Source of the DNA: Methylobacterium radiotolerans JCM 2831
GTDB taxonomy: Bacteria; Pseudomonadota; Alphaproteobacteria; Rhizobiales; Beijerinckiaceae
NCBI RefSeq assembly: GCF_000019725.1
Contig: NC_010505.1
Location: 4,139,001-4,203,000, forward strand
Direction of reading: 5' to 3'
DNA length: 64,000 nucleotides
Shown here: positions 9,059 to 17,966 of the stretch, one piece after another
Layout of the letters: every line of letters begins with the position of its first letter
Numbering within the stretch: the first letter of the stretch is position 1
The notes under the pieces: model-generated
The model's input: only the letters and a program-made list of their open reading frames with translations
The model's database searches: none
Told to the model about the DNA's origin: nothing
Translations under genes and position numbers: made by a program

Positions 9059-9724
9059 TCAGCGCTGGACGATGACCTTCGTGCCGACCTTGGCGCGGGT
9101 GTACAGGTCCGTCACGTCGTCGTTGGTCATGCGGATGCAGCCCGACGAGACGGCCGTGCCGATCGTCTCCGGCTCGTTGGAGCCGTGGATGCGGTAGATC
9201 GAGCCGCCGAGATACATGGCGCGGGCGCCGAGCGGGTTCTCGAGACCGCCCTTCATGTAGCGCGGCAGGTCGGGCCGGCGCTTCAGCATGGTCGCCGGCG
9301 GGCGCCAATCCGGCCACTCGCGCTTCATCGTGATGGTCTGCACGCCGCCCCAGGTGAAGCCCGGCCGGCCGACGCCGACGCCGTAGCGCAGGGCCTGACC
9401 GCCGCCCAGCACGTAGTAGAGCCGCCGCTCGGCGGTGGAGACGACGATCGTGCCGGCGCCGTAGGGACCGTTATAGGCCACCGTCTCGCGCGGGATCGCC
9501 GACATCTGCGGCACCGCCGCGTCGGCGTTCAGCGGGTCGGCGGGGTTCAGCGCGGCGTTGGCCACCGGCACCGCGACGGTCTCGACGGCCTGCGGGCGGA
9601 CGCGAACGGTGAGCGCGTCGTTCAGCGGCTGGCGGGTCAGCGGGTCGATCTCGTAGGCCAGAGCCGGCGCGGCGCAGGCGGCCGCGCCGAGAAGCCCGAT
9701 CAGGGCGGGGAGAAAACGACGCAT
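9059..9724 (-). CDS. Exported L,D-transpeptidase (YkuD domain)
   Basis: Cell-wall cross-linking enzyme of 221 residues that uses a cysteine to form 3-3 cross-links or attach proteins. Residues 1-22 are a Sec signal peptide ([20 protein letters not shown] ending ALA). The YkuD catalytic region reads [20 protein letters not shown], with catalytic Cys in SGCIRM and the upstream His, followed by NDDVTDLY as in most short alphaproteobacterial members. [14 protein letters not shown] marks the start of the domain near residue 105. Start at ATG 9724 opens the signal peptide directly. It is one of two L,D-transpeptidases in the window and the smaller one. Confidence 0.92.
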   Translation of the reverse strand: MRRFLPALIGLLGAAACAAPALAYEIDPLTRQPLNDALTVRVRPQAVETVAVPVANAALNPADPLNADAAVPQMSAIPRETVAYNGPYGAGTIVVSTAERRLYYVLGGGQALRYGVGVGRPGFTWGGVQTITMKREWPDWRPPATMLKRRPDLPRYMKGGLENPLGARAMYLGGSIYRIHGSNEPETIGTAVSSGCIRMTNDDVTDLYTRAKVGTKVIVQR

Positions 9725-10019
9725 CAAAGCCTCTCGGGGCAGGCGCGGACTATGGCGGGAACGCGGCGAAGACCGCGGCACGATGCCGTGCCGATCCTCG
9801 CCAAGGGGTAAACGCTCGCGCCTCAAATCCAAGCCAGAAACCGCCCCGCCCGGGCGGTTCCGCCCGCCCGTGACTCGATGGCAACACTGTGGCAGCTTGG
9901 CCGTAAGAACCGGGATGACAGGCTCGGGTCTAGACCCTCGCCGCCCGGATCCGCGGCCGGTTCCGGGGGCGGCGCGGAGGCCGTCCCGCACCGCCCCGGA
10001 CAGTCGACGCGGAGCCGCG

Positions 10020-11948
10020 TCAGGCCTCGTCGGCGGCGAGCCAGATGGCCGGCTCGCGCGGGACCGGGCGGAGCGGGGCCGGCGCGGCGGGCAGGCCGCG
10101 CAGCTGGGCGAGTTCGGCGAGTTCCGGCGCCTGCGCGGTGTCGTCGGCGTTCAGGAACAGGCCCCGGGCACGGGCGGCGCGGCCGAGATCGGCCCGGCTG
10201 GTCCAGACGCTCTGGGCCGGGCTCGTGAGCAGCGCCAGGGCGACCGGCGCCAGCCAGAGGGCGAGCCACGGGCTCCCGACGAGGACCAGGGCGAACACCA
10301 TCAGCGCGCCGACCACCACGGCGTCGGCCTGGAGCCGGAAGGCCTCCGCCCAGGACACCTGCCGGTCGTCCCGGTCCTGCGTCTCCCAGCGGACCACCCG
10401 GCCGAAGAAGGTCGAGACCACGGCGCCGGCAGTGAACAGCGTCAGGACCGGCCACAGGACCACCCACACCGCCTGCTCCAGGGCGGCGCTCGCGAGCAGC
10501 GCCCGCGTGCCGCCGAAGGCGGCCCGGCGCTCGGCGGAGGCGAGGACGTGGCCGAGGCTCAGGAGCTTCGGCAGCGCCAGCACGGCGACGCTGAGGGCGG
10601 CGAGCGCGTGGGCGGCGGCGCCCTGCCCGGTCAGGCCGTAGGCCAGGAGGCCCAGATCGCCGGTCCGGGCGGCCTGCCACGCGGCGAGCCCCAGGAAGGC
10701 GATCCAGAGGGGGAGCACCCCGTAGGAGAGGATCCCGACGAGGAGGTGCCAGCGGCTCGCCGCGCTCAGGCCGGCCCAGGGCAGCACCCGCAGGTGCTGG
10801 AGATTGCCCTGGCACCAGCGGCGCTCGCGGCCGAGCAGGTCGACGAGGTTGGTGGGCATCTCCTCCCAGGTGCCGCCCATCTCGGGCAGCAGCCGCACCT
10901 CCCAGCCGGCGCGCACCATCAGCGCGCCCTCGACGATGTCGTGGCACAGGATCTCGCCGCCGAGCGGCTCCCGGCCCGGGAGCTTCGGGAGCTGCGCGTT
11001 CTCCGCGAAGGCCTCGACCCGCAGGATCGCGTTGTGGCCCCAGTAGCTGCCCTCGGGACCCTGCCAGGTCTCCAGGCAGCGCAGGGCCAGCGGCGCGTAG
11101 AGCCGGACGGCGAATTGCTGGATGCGGGCGAAGAGCGTGTCCCGGCCGGCGGCGTACGAGACGGTCTGGATCAGGCCGGTGCGCGGGCTCGCCTGCATCA
11201 GCCCGACGAGCCGGCCCATGGCCGCGCCGGTCATCAGGCTGTCGGCGTCCAGCACGATCATGAAGGCGTACTCGCCGCCGTAGGTGCGGCAGAACTCGCC
11301 GATGTTGCCGGCCTTGCGGCCGACATTCTCCGTCCGGCGCCGGTAGCGGATCCGCGGCAGCGCCGGGTCGGACGCCGCCCAGGCCTGGATGCGGGCGTAC
11401 TCGTGCTCCTCGACGGCGGCGATGGCGCCGTCCCGGGTGTCGGAGAGGACGAAGATGTCGATGCCCCGCGCCTCGGCGCGGGCGAGCGACCGCGCCATCA
11501 CCCGCAGGCGGGCGAAGACCGCGACCGCGTCCTCGGCGTGGATCGCCACCACGGCGGCGGTGCGTCCCGCCTCGGCCGGCACGGCGGCCGCCTGCTCCGC
11601 GCGGCGCTCCAGCGCGGATTTCGCCCGGTCCCCCAGGAGGGCCGCGACGAACCCGTAGACGTACTGGCAGGCGACGAAGGCCTGCCAGCCCATCACCAGG
11701 GCGAACAGCACCAGGACCGCCCAGGCCAGCGGGCTGACGCCCGCCGGGTAGGCGAGCGCGGCGAGCCACGCGAGGCCGCCCGCGGCGGCGAGGCTCGGGA
11801 CGGCCAGGGCGAGGCGACGGGCGCGCAGGGCGCCGCGGGGTGCGCCGGTCCAGACCTCGCGACAGGATGCGCTCTCCGACGGATCGGGTATGGCGGGAGC
11901 CGCGTTCCGGTGCGACCGCTCGGCGGAGGAGGTGACGCGTGACGACAT
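10020..11948 (-). CDS. opgH: Glucans biosynthesis glucosyltransferase OpgH (MdoH)
   Basis: Inner-membrane family-2 glycosyltransferase that builds the backbone of osmoregulated periplasmic glucans from UDP-glucose. Of 642 residues, two N-terminal membrane helices (about 45-90) precede the GT2 domain with IFVLSDTRD, FMIVLDADSLMTG (the DxD region), HDIVEGALMVRAG and the RRWCQGN acceptor motif; several membrane helices follow in the C-terminal half. It is somewhat shorter than the E. coli protein. Start at ATG 11948 was chosen because the hydrophobic part begins soon after. It is divergent from opgG, not in the usual opgGH operon order. Confidence 0.93.
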   Translation of the reverse strand: MSSRVTSSAERSHRNAAPAIPDPSESASCREVWTGAPRGALRARRLALAVPSLAAAGGLAWLAALAYPAGVSPLAWAVLVLFALVMGWQAFVACQYVYGFVAALLGDRAKSALERRAEQAAAVPAEAGRTAAVVAIHAEDAVAVFARLRVMARSLARAEARGIDIFVLSDTRDGAIAAVEEHEYARIQAWAASDPALPRIRYRRRTENVGRKAGNIGEFCRTYGGEYAFMIVLDADSLMTGAAMGRLVGLMQASPRTGLIQTVSYAAGRDTLFARIQQFAVRLYAPLALRCLETWQGPEGSYWGHNAILRVEAFAENAQLPKLPGREPLGGEILCHDIVEGALMVRAGWEVRLLPEMGGTWEEMPTNLVDLLGRERRWCQGNLQHLRVLPWAGLSAASRWHLLVGILSYGVLPLWIAFLGLAAWQAARTGDLGLLAYGLTGQGAAAHALAALSVAVLALPKLLSLGHVLASAERRAAFGGTRALLASAALEQAVWVVLWPVLTLFTAGAVVSTFFGRVVRWETQDRDDRQVSWAEAFRLQADAVVVGALMVFALVLVGSPWLALWLAPVALALLTSPAQSVWTSRADLGRAARARGLFLNADDTAQAPELAELAQLRGLPAAPAPLRPVPREPAIWLAADEA

Positions 11949-12009
11949 GGCGCGAGGAACTCGACCGTGGAAGGCTGCCGGCCGCCCGGCCGTCCGGGGC
12001 CGGGAACCG

Positions 12010-13734
12010 ATGACCGTGGATACCGATGTGCGGGGCGAGGATACGGAGCCGACCCGGCAGCCCAGGCCGCCGGAAGCCGAACGGATCAATCCCCCCTCCC
12101 GACGCCGCGTTCTTCGAACAGTCGTGGCCGCGGCTGCCGGCACGGTTCTACCTAGCGCGACTGATCTGAATGGGTCCAGAACGTGGGCCGGGCCGGCGCT
12201 TCAGCCGCAGGGCGACGCGATGACCTTCGAGACGCTCTCGGCCGAGGCGGCGCGCCGCGCCGCCGCGCCCTACGCCGCACCGCCCGAGGATCTGCCGCCG
12301 GCGCTCGCTGCCCTCGATTACGACGGCTACCGGGCGATCACCTTCCGGCCGGCTGCGAGCCTGCGGCTCGGCGCGCATTTCAGCGCGCAGCTGTTCCACC
12401 GCGGCTTCCTGCAGCGCAGGCGCGTGGCGCTCCACCTCCAGCCGCTCCGGGGGCCCGCGCGCCCGATCCCCTACGACACGCAGCTGTTCGACCTGGGCAC
12501 GCGGCTCGCCGGCCAGAGCTTCCCGGCGGATCTCGGCTTCGCGGGCTTCCGCCTGCACTACGCCTTCCCGGGCACCCCGGCCTGGCGGCCGAAGGGCTTC
12601 CAGGAGGAGTTCCTCGTCTTCCTGGGCGCTTCCTACTTCCGCCTGCGCGCGGCCAACCAGGAATACGGGCTCTCGGCCCGGGGCCTCGCCATCGGCACCG
12701 GCGCGCCGGAGGGCGAGGAATTTCCCGACTTCGTCGCGCACTGGATCTGCGAGCCGGAGCCGGAGGCGCGCACGCTCACGGTGCTCTCGCTCCTCGACAG
12801 CCCGAGCGTGGCCGGCGCCTACCGGTTCGAGATCGCGCCCGGCGATCCGGCCCGGATCGCCGTCACCGCGGCGCTCCACCCGCGCCGGGCGCTCCCGAAG
12901 CTCGGGCTGGCGCCGCTCACCAGCATGTTCCTCTTCGGCCAGAACGGGCCCGGGGCGCGGGGCGCGAAGCCCTTCGACGATTTCCGGCCGCAGGTGCACG
13001 ATTCCGACGGCCTCTGCGTCGCGGCCGGGGCCGACCCGGCGCGGCTCGACCGGATCTGGCGGCCCCTGGTCAACGGGCGCGCGCAGCCGCAGATCTCCGC
13101 CTTCGCGGCCCGGCCGCTCGCCGGCTTCGGGCTGCTGCAGCGGGAGCGGAGCTTCGCGGCCTACCTCGACGTGGAGGCGCGCCACGAGGCGCGGCCGGGC
13201 CTGTGGGTGGCGCCGGATCCCGCCGGGGGCGCCTTCGCGGACGGCGCCGTGCAGCTGTTCGAGATCCCGTCGGGCGAGGAGTACATGGACAACATCGTGG
13301 CGGCCTTCGTGCCGGCCGCCCCGGCGCGGCCCGGCGCGCCGCTGCACGTCGCCTACGGCCTGACCACGGTGGGGGCGGAGCCGGTGGCGGCGATCCCGGA
13401 GGCCGCCCTCGCCCGGGTGACGTCGACGCGGCTCGGCTCGGCGGAGCGCCTGCGCCCGTCGAACCCGCCCGACCCGCGGCGGCGGCTCTGCGTCATCGAC
13501 TTCGAGGGTCCGGGCCTGCCGCGGGGTCCCGACGACGCGGTCGCCGCGGAGGTCTCGGCCAGCGCCGGGACGATGCACGAGCCGGTCGCCAACTTCGTGC
13601 CGCAGACCGGCGGCTGGCGGATCTACGTCGAGTGGCGCCCGCCGGAGCCGGTGCCGCCGGGCGACGTCGTGCTGCGCGCCCGGCTGGTCCGCGGGACCGT
13701 CCCCCTCAGCGAGACCTGGGACGCGGCCGTCTAG
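12010..13734 (+). CDS. opgG: Periplasmic glucans biosynthesis protein OpgG/OpgD family
   Basis: Protein of 574 residues belonging to the OpgG/OpgD (MdoG) family, periplasmic proteins that shape the branching of osmoregulated glucans; some members are beta-1,2-glucanases. Family marks are AQLFHRGFLQRRRV near residue 135, LGASYFRLRAANQEYGLSAR near 220, LTSMFLFGQNGPG and SEEYMDNIVAAF-like SGEEYMDNIV. A twin-arginine signal (SRRRVLRTVVAAAAG) near residue 35 predicts Tat export. ATG at 12010 was preferred; an in-frame ATG at 11947 would overlap the opgH start. Only 61 bp separate it from divergent opgH, so both promoters must be compact or overlap. Confidence 0.92.
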   Translation: MTVDTDVRGEDTEPTRQPRPPEAERINPPSRRRVLRTVVAAAAGTVLPSATDLNGSRTWAGPALQPQGDAMTFETLSAEAARRAAAPYAAPPEDLPPALAALDYDGYRAITFRPAASLRLGAHFSAQLFHRGFLQRRRVALHLQPLRGPARPIPYDTQLFDLGTRLAGQSFPADLGFAGFRLHYAFPGTPAWRPKGFQEEFLVFLGASYFRLRAANQEYGLSARGLAIGTGAPEGEEFPDFVAHWICEPEPEARTLTVLSLLDSPSVAGAYRFEIAPGDPARIAVTAALHPRRALPKLGLAPLTSMFLFGQNGPGARGAKPFDDFRPQVHDSDGLCVAAGADPARLDRIWRPLVNGRAQPQISAFAARPLAGFGLLQRERSFAAYLDVEARHEARPGLWVAPDPAGGAFADGAVQLFEIPSGEEYMDNIVAAFVPAAPARPGAPLHVAYGLTTVGAEPVAAIPEAALARVTSTRLGSAERLRPSNPPDPRRRLCVIDFEGPGLPRGPDDAVAAEVSASAGTMHEPVANFVPQTGGWRIYVEWRPPEPVPPGDVVLRARLVRGTVPLSETWDAAV

Positions 13735-13778
13735 GTACCGGGATCGCGCCGCGGCGGCGCCGGACGGTTCGGGCCCGT

Positions 13779-13979
13779 TCAGGCGGTCCGGCGCTCCCGC
13801 TCCAGGCGCCGGGCCAGGCGGGTGGCGCCGTAGACCTCGCTCAGGCGGCGGCGGGCCGCGGAGACCGGCGGGGCCTGCCGCTCGTCATGGGCGGCCGCGA
13901 TGACGCGCAGGGCGGCGGCGACCGAACGCTCCAGGCGACGCTCGGCCTGGACGGCCGCGTCCCGATGATTGTCCAGCAT
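13779..13979 (-). CDS. Small Arg/Ala-rich hypothetical protein
   Basis: A 66-residue basic, largely helical protein (MLDNHRDAAVQAERRLERSV at the start) with no cysteine, signal peptide or membrane segment. It is preceded by GAGGGATC, a good ribosome binding site spaced for ATG 13979, which is the main reason to believe it is expressed. Family not recognised. It sits between opgG (convergent, 44 bp from its stop) and zwf (same strand, downstream of the zwf stop by 120 bp). Confidence 0.55.
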   Translation of the reverse strand: MLDNHRDAAVQAERRLERSVAAALRVIAAAHDERQAPPVSAARRRLSEVYGATRLARRLERERRTA

Positions 13980-14101
13980 GTGATGATCCCTCGTGCAGCG
14001 CCGTCTCCACCCTCTGACGGGGCAGTATCCGGCAGCGCAGACAGATTTCACATCTGGCTTGACCGTATCAAGGCAGCTTGGCCGTGAGCCGCGATTCGTC
14101 G

Positions 14102-15574
14102 TTACCGCAGCTCCTCGTGCCAGGTCCGGCCGTCGCGCTCGATCAGCGCGATGGCGGCGGTCGGCCCCCAGCTGCCGGCCGGGTAGGGCCGGGGCGCCTC
14201 GGGCCGGTCGGCCCAGGCCTTGAGCACGCCGTCCGCCCAGGCCCAGGCGGCCTCGACCTCGTCGCGGCGCATGAACAGCGTCGCGTTGCCGCGGACCACG
14301 TCCATCAGCAGGCGCTCGTAGGCGTCGGGGTAGCGCTGCTTGAAGGTCTCCTCGAAGGAGATGTCGAGGTCGGTCGGGCGCAGGCGCAGGCCGCCGGGAC
14401 CGGGATCCTTGGTCATCACCTCGAGCTTCATGCCCTCCTGCGGCTGCAGGCGGATCACGAGTCGGTTCGGCTCGCGACCGAAGGCCTCCTCGGGGAAGAT
14501 CGAGAAGGGCGAGGCGCGGAACTGCACCACGATCTCGGAGAGCTTCTGGGGCAGGCGCTTGCCGGTGCGCAGGTAGAACGGCACCCCGGCCCAGCGCCCC
14601 GACTGGATCTCGACCTTCATGGCCACGAAGGTCTCGGTCCGGCTCTCGTGGCCGAGCTCGGCGAGGTAGCCCTCGACCGGCTTGCCGTCGACGGCGCCCG
14701 CCACGTACTGGCCGCGCACCGTGACGCTCTGGATGTCGTGCGTGGTGATCGGCTTGAGGGCGCGCAGCACCTTCAGCTTCTCGTCGCGGACCGAGTTCGC
14801 CTCGAGATTGAGCGGGCTCTCCATGGCGGTCAGGCAGAGGAGCTGCAGGATGTGGTTCTGCAGCATGTCGCGCATCGCGCCCGACGTGTCGTAGTAGCCG
14901 GCCCGGCCCTCGACCCCCACCGTCTCGGCGACGGTGATCTGGACGTGGTCGATCACGTCCGAGGTCCAGAGCCGCTCGAAGATCGTGTTGGCGAAGCGGA
15001 GCGAGAGCAGGTTCTGGACCGTCTCCTTGCCGAGATAGTGGTCGATGCGGAAGATCTGCGATTCGGGGAAGACCTCGCCGACCGCGTCGTTGATCGCCCG
15101 GGCCGATTTCAGGTCCTTGCCGATCGGCTTCTCCAGCACGACGCGGGACTTCTCGCCGACGAGCCCGTGGGCGGCGAGGTTGCGGCAGATCGAGCCGTAG
15201 AGGTCGGGCGAGGTAGCGAGATAGTAGGGCCGGACCTGGTCGGGCCGCTCGTCGAGCTTGGCGACGAGGTCGGTCCAGCCGCTGTCGCCGGCCCCGTCCA
15301 CGGCGACGTAGTCGACGTGGTCGAGGAAGCGCCCGAGCACGTCGTCGGTCAGGTCGGCGGCCGGCACGAATCGCTTGAGGGCGTCGCGGGCGTGCTCGCG
15401 GAAGGCGTCGAGGGACAGCTCCGACCGCGAGGCGCCGATGATCCGGCTGGTCTCGGGGATCTGGCCGTCGCGGAAACGGTAGAACAGCGCCGGCAGCAGC
15501 TTCCGCGCGGTCAGATCGCCGGTCGCGCCGAACACGACGCAGTCGAAGGAAGCGACGGGGATGATCGTGGCCAA
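14102..15574 (-). CDS. zwf: Glucose-6-phosphate 1-dehydrogenase
   Basis: Oxidises glucose 6-phosphate to 6-phosphogluconolactone, feeding the oxidative pentose phosphate and Entner-Doudoroff routes and making NADPH. The Rossmann motif FGATGDLTARKLLPAL lies at residues 12-27 and the active-site signature RIDHYLGKE, with the catalytic His, near residue 175. The 490-residue length is typical. I placed the start at a TTG (15574) preceded by GGGAG; an upstream in-frame start at 15625 would add 17 arginine-rich residues that look like non-coding sequence. No pgl or edd gene is adjacent, so it is probably a single-gene unit. Confidence 0.95.
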   Translation of the reverse strand: MATIIPVASFDCVVFGATGDLTARKLLPALFYRFRDGQIPETSRIIGASRSELSLDAFREHARDALKRFVPAADLTDDVLGRFLDHVDYVAVDGAGDSGWTDLVAKLDERPDQVRPYYLATSPDLYGSICRNLAAHGLVGEKSRVVLEKPIGKDLKSARAINDAVGEVFPESQIFRIDHYLGKETVQNLLSLRFANTIFERLWTSDVIDHVQITVAETVGVEGRAGYYDTSGAMRDMLQNHILQLLCLTAMESPLNLEANSVRDEKLKVLRALKPITTHDIQSVTVRGQYVAGAVDGKPVEGYLAELGHESRTETFVAMKVEIQSGRWAGVPFYLRTGKRLPQKLSEIVVQFRASPFSIFPEEAFGREPNRLVIRLQPQEGMKLEVMTKDPGPGGLRLRPTDLDISFEETFKQRYPDAYERLLMDVVRGNATLFMRRDEVEAAWAWADGVLKAWADRPEAPRPYPAGSWGPTAAIALIERDGRTWHEELR

Positions 15575-15737
15575 GGGCGGCTCCCGGATGTCGTGCGCTG
15601 ATCTCGTGCGGCGGCTGCGTCGCACTGACCTAGCCCGTGTGCAAGGGCTTCGCCAGACGAGGGGCGCAGGCCAGCGCTGTCCGGTTCAGGGGACGGCCGG
15701 GACAGGTCCGGGCAAGCCCCCGCTGCCACGCTCCGTC

Positions 15738-15775
15738 CTTGCGAGCGCAGCGAAGCAACCCAGGGCAGCGCGAGG
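15738..15775. repeat. Interspersed palindromic repeat, copy C (half copy)
   Basis: GCGAGCGCAGCGAAGCAACC followed by CAGGGCAGCG; the same core as copies A, B and D but with the right arm missing or replaced. It lies in the 210 bp gap between zwf and the following SDR gene, just after the SDR stop codon when read on the minus strand. Confidence 0.6.
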
Positions 15776-15784
15776 CCGCGTGGG

Positions 15785-16627
15785 TCACCCCTCCATGTAC
15801 CGCTTGAACGCCTCGGCGTAGTCCGGATGCCAGCGCGAGAGGGCGGGCCGGTTCTCGACGATGTCGCCGGACGCCCAGGCGATCCGCTTCTCGTCCTGGG
15901 CCCGGGTGGTCTCGTTGTCGGGGCAGAGGATGTAGAAGTCGCCGGCCGCGAGGCGCTCCAGCATGAAGGCCACGGTCTCGTCGGGCGTCCAGGCCGCCGC
16001 GGGCTTCTCGGCGACGCCGCGCGCCCGGGTGAGGCCCGTGTAGACGAAGCCCGGGATCAGCAGGTGCGCGGTGGTGCGGCAGCCGTCCCGGTTGCGCAGC
16101 TCGTGAGCCAGCGCCTCGGTGACCGCCTTCACGCCCGCCTTCGAGACGTTGTAGGGCGCGTTGCCCGGCGGGGTGGTGATGCCCTGCTTCGAGCCCGTGA
16201 CGACGATCGCGCCGGGCCTGCCGCCCGCGATCATGCCGGGCGCGAAGGCGTGGATGCCGTTGACCACGCCACCGAGATTCGTGCCCAGGATCCGCGCCCA
16301 GGTGTCGGCGTCGGAGAACAGCTTTCCGCCGGCCTCGATCCCGGCATTCAGCATCACCAGGGCGGGCGGCCCGCCCTTGGCGACGGCGGCCGCCAGGGCC
16401 TCGACGGCGCCGCGGTCCGACACGTCGGTGGGCACGGCGCGCACCTCGACGGCGGCGAGTTCGGCGACGGCGGCTCGGGCCGCGTCCAGGGCCGGGCCCG
16501 GCAGGTCGGCGAGCCAGACGTTCATGCCGGCCCGGGCGAAGGCCTGCGCGGCGGCGAGGCCGATGCCGCTCGCAGCCCCGGTGACGACCGCGTTGCGACC
16601 GGGGCTGATCGCGGGGTGCTGGCTCAT
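15785..16627 (-). CDS. Short-chain dehydrogenase/reductase (SDR)
   Basis: Oxidoreductase of 280 residues with cofactor motif TGAASGIGLA near 16, the NAG strand as MLNAGIEAGG near 92, catalytic Ser in VTGSKQG and YNVSK near 161. An aspartate at the end of beta-2 (WLADLPG) suggests NAD rather than NADP. It has a longer C-terminus than most SDRs, ending in a segment rich in Trp/Tyr (RWHPDYAEAFKRYMEG). This form is common as 'SDR family NAD(P)-dependent oxidoreductase' in alphaproteobacteria; substrate unknown. Divergent from the xylanase gene with 160 bp between. Confidence 0.9.
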   Translation of the reverse strand: MSQHPAISPGRNAVVTGAASGIGLAAAQAFARAGMNVWLADLPGPALDAARAAVAELAAVEVRAVPTDVSDRGAVEALAAAVAKGGPPALVMLNAGIEAGGKLFSDADTWARILGTNLGGVVNGIHAFAPGMIAGGRPGAIVVTGSKQGITTPPGNAPYNVSKAGVKAVTEALAHELRNRDGCRTTAHLLIPGFVYTGLTRARGVAEKPAAAWTPDETVAFMLERLAAGDFYILCPDNETTRAQDEKRIAWASGDIVENRPALSRWHPDYAEAFKRYMEG

Positions 16628-16787
16628 GACGGATCCTGGGCTGACGGGCGTCCATCAGATGGGGCGCCCCCGCGAGGAAGGCGAGATCGCGTCCCGATCC
16701 TGGCCCCGGCCCCGGCAGTACCAGCGGATCGCCGCCCCGGCGGCGTCTGCTAGGGTGGCGGGCCCCCCTGCGGAACGAAGCACCCGG

Positions 16788-17966
16788 ATGTCCCCTCCCC
16801 CGAGCCGCCGATCGATCCTCGCGGGCGCGGCCTCCCTCGGCCTCGCCGGCACGGCGCGCGCGGCCGGCCCGGCGGGGTTCGGTCCCCTCGGCCGGCCGTC
16901 CTGGTCGGCCGACAGCCTCCAGGCCGCAGCGGCCGCCAAGGGCCTGACATACGGCTGCGAGGTGCCGTTCCACCGCTTCGACGCGACGCCCGCCTACCGG
17001 GAGGCGGTGGCGCGGGAATGCGGCATCCTCGTCTGCGGCACCGAGATGAAGATGGAGGAGGTCCTGCCGGCGCCCGGCAGGACCGACTTCGCCCGCGGCG
17101 ACGCGATCCTGCGCTTCGCCAGGGGGAACGGCCAGCGCATGCGCGGCCACACGCTCGTCTGGCACGCGGCGCTGCCGCCCTGGGTCGGGCCGCTGCTCGG
17201 CCGGGCGAGCGCCGTCCAGGCCGAGGATTTCATGCGGCGCTGGATCGAGACGGTGGCGGGCCACTATCGCGGCCAGATCGTCGCCTGGGACGTGGTCAAC
17301 GAGATCCTCGGCAACGAGGCCGATCCCGACCGCGGCGGCGGCCTGCGCGACTCGCCCTGGCTCGCCTCGATCGGACCCGGCTACGTCGACCTCGCCTTCC
17401 GGATCCTCCACGAGACCGACCCCGCGGCCGCCGGCACCTGGAACGAGGACGCGGTGGAGCAGGGCGTGCCCTGGATGGAGGCCAAGCGCACCAAGGTCCT
17501 GCGCCGCCTGGAGGCGATGCGGTCCCGCGGCGTGCCGATCCGGCGCTTCGGGCTCCAGTCGCACCTCACCAGCACGATCCCGATCGACCAGGGCCAGCTG
17601 CGGCGCTTCCTGCGGGAGATCGGCCAGATGGGACTCGGGATCGAGATCACCGAACTCGACATCGACGACCGCGCCTTCCCGTCCGACGTGGCGACCCGCG
17701 ACCGGATGGTGGCCGACTACGCCCGGCGCTACCTCGACGCGGTGCTGGACGAGCCCGCCTGCCTCGACGTCCTGACCTGGGACATCTACGACCCGGACAC
17801 GTGGCTGAACGACCATCCCTACCGCAAGCGGCCCGACGGCCTGCCGCAGCGGGCCCTGCCGCTCGACGCGCAGTTCCGGCGCAAGCCCCTGTGGCACGCC
17901 ATGAAGGCGGCCTTCGCGGCCGCGCCGGATCACAGGGCCGCCCGCGACAGGCTCAGGCGGGCGTGA
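16788..17966 (+). CDS. Tat-exported family GH10 endo-1,4-beta-xylanase
   Basis: Glycoside hydrolase family 10 protein of 392 residues. A twin-arginine signal (SRRSILAGAASLGLAG) leads a TIM barrel. The general acid/base is Glu172 in WDVVNEIL and the nucleophile Glu289 in EITELDIDD, both in the canonical GH10 contexts; RGHTLVWHAALPPW (near 120) and FGLQSHLTST (near 252) are other family strands. GH10 enzymes cut xylan, a plant cell-wall polymer, but bacterial members of this compact type are also found near envelope polysaccharide genes. The gene converges on the acyltransferase gene, with a 14 bp overlap of their 3' ends. Confidence 0.92.
   Translation: MSPPPSRRSILAGAASLGLAGTARAAGPAGFGPLGRPSWSADSLQAAAAAKGLTYGCEVPFHRFDATPAYREAVARECGILVCGTEMKMEEVLPAPGRTDFARGDAILRFARGNGQRMRGHTLVWHAALPPWVGPLLGRASAVQAEDFMRRWIETVAGHYRGQIVAWDVVNEILGNEADPDRGGGLRDSPWLASIGPGYVDLAFRILHETDPAAAGTWNEDAVEQGVPWMEAKRTKVLRRLEAMRSRGVPIRRFGLQSHLTSTIPIDQGQLRRFLREIGQMGLGIEITELDIDDRAFPSDVATRDRMVADYARRYLDAVLDEPACLDVLTWDIYDPDTWLNDHPYRKRPDGLPQRALPLDAQFRRKPLWHAMKAAFAAAPDHRAARDRLRRA

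Noticed and set aside
9725..10019. Possible small gene between the L,D-transpeptidase and opgH genes.
   Set aside because: Frames here lack ribosome sites and domains; only minor GC-rich dyads such as GACGCGG-AG-CCGCGTC over the opgH stop are present.
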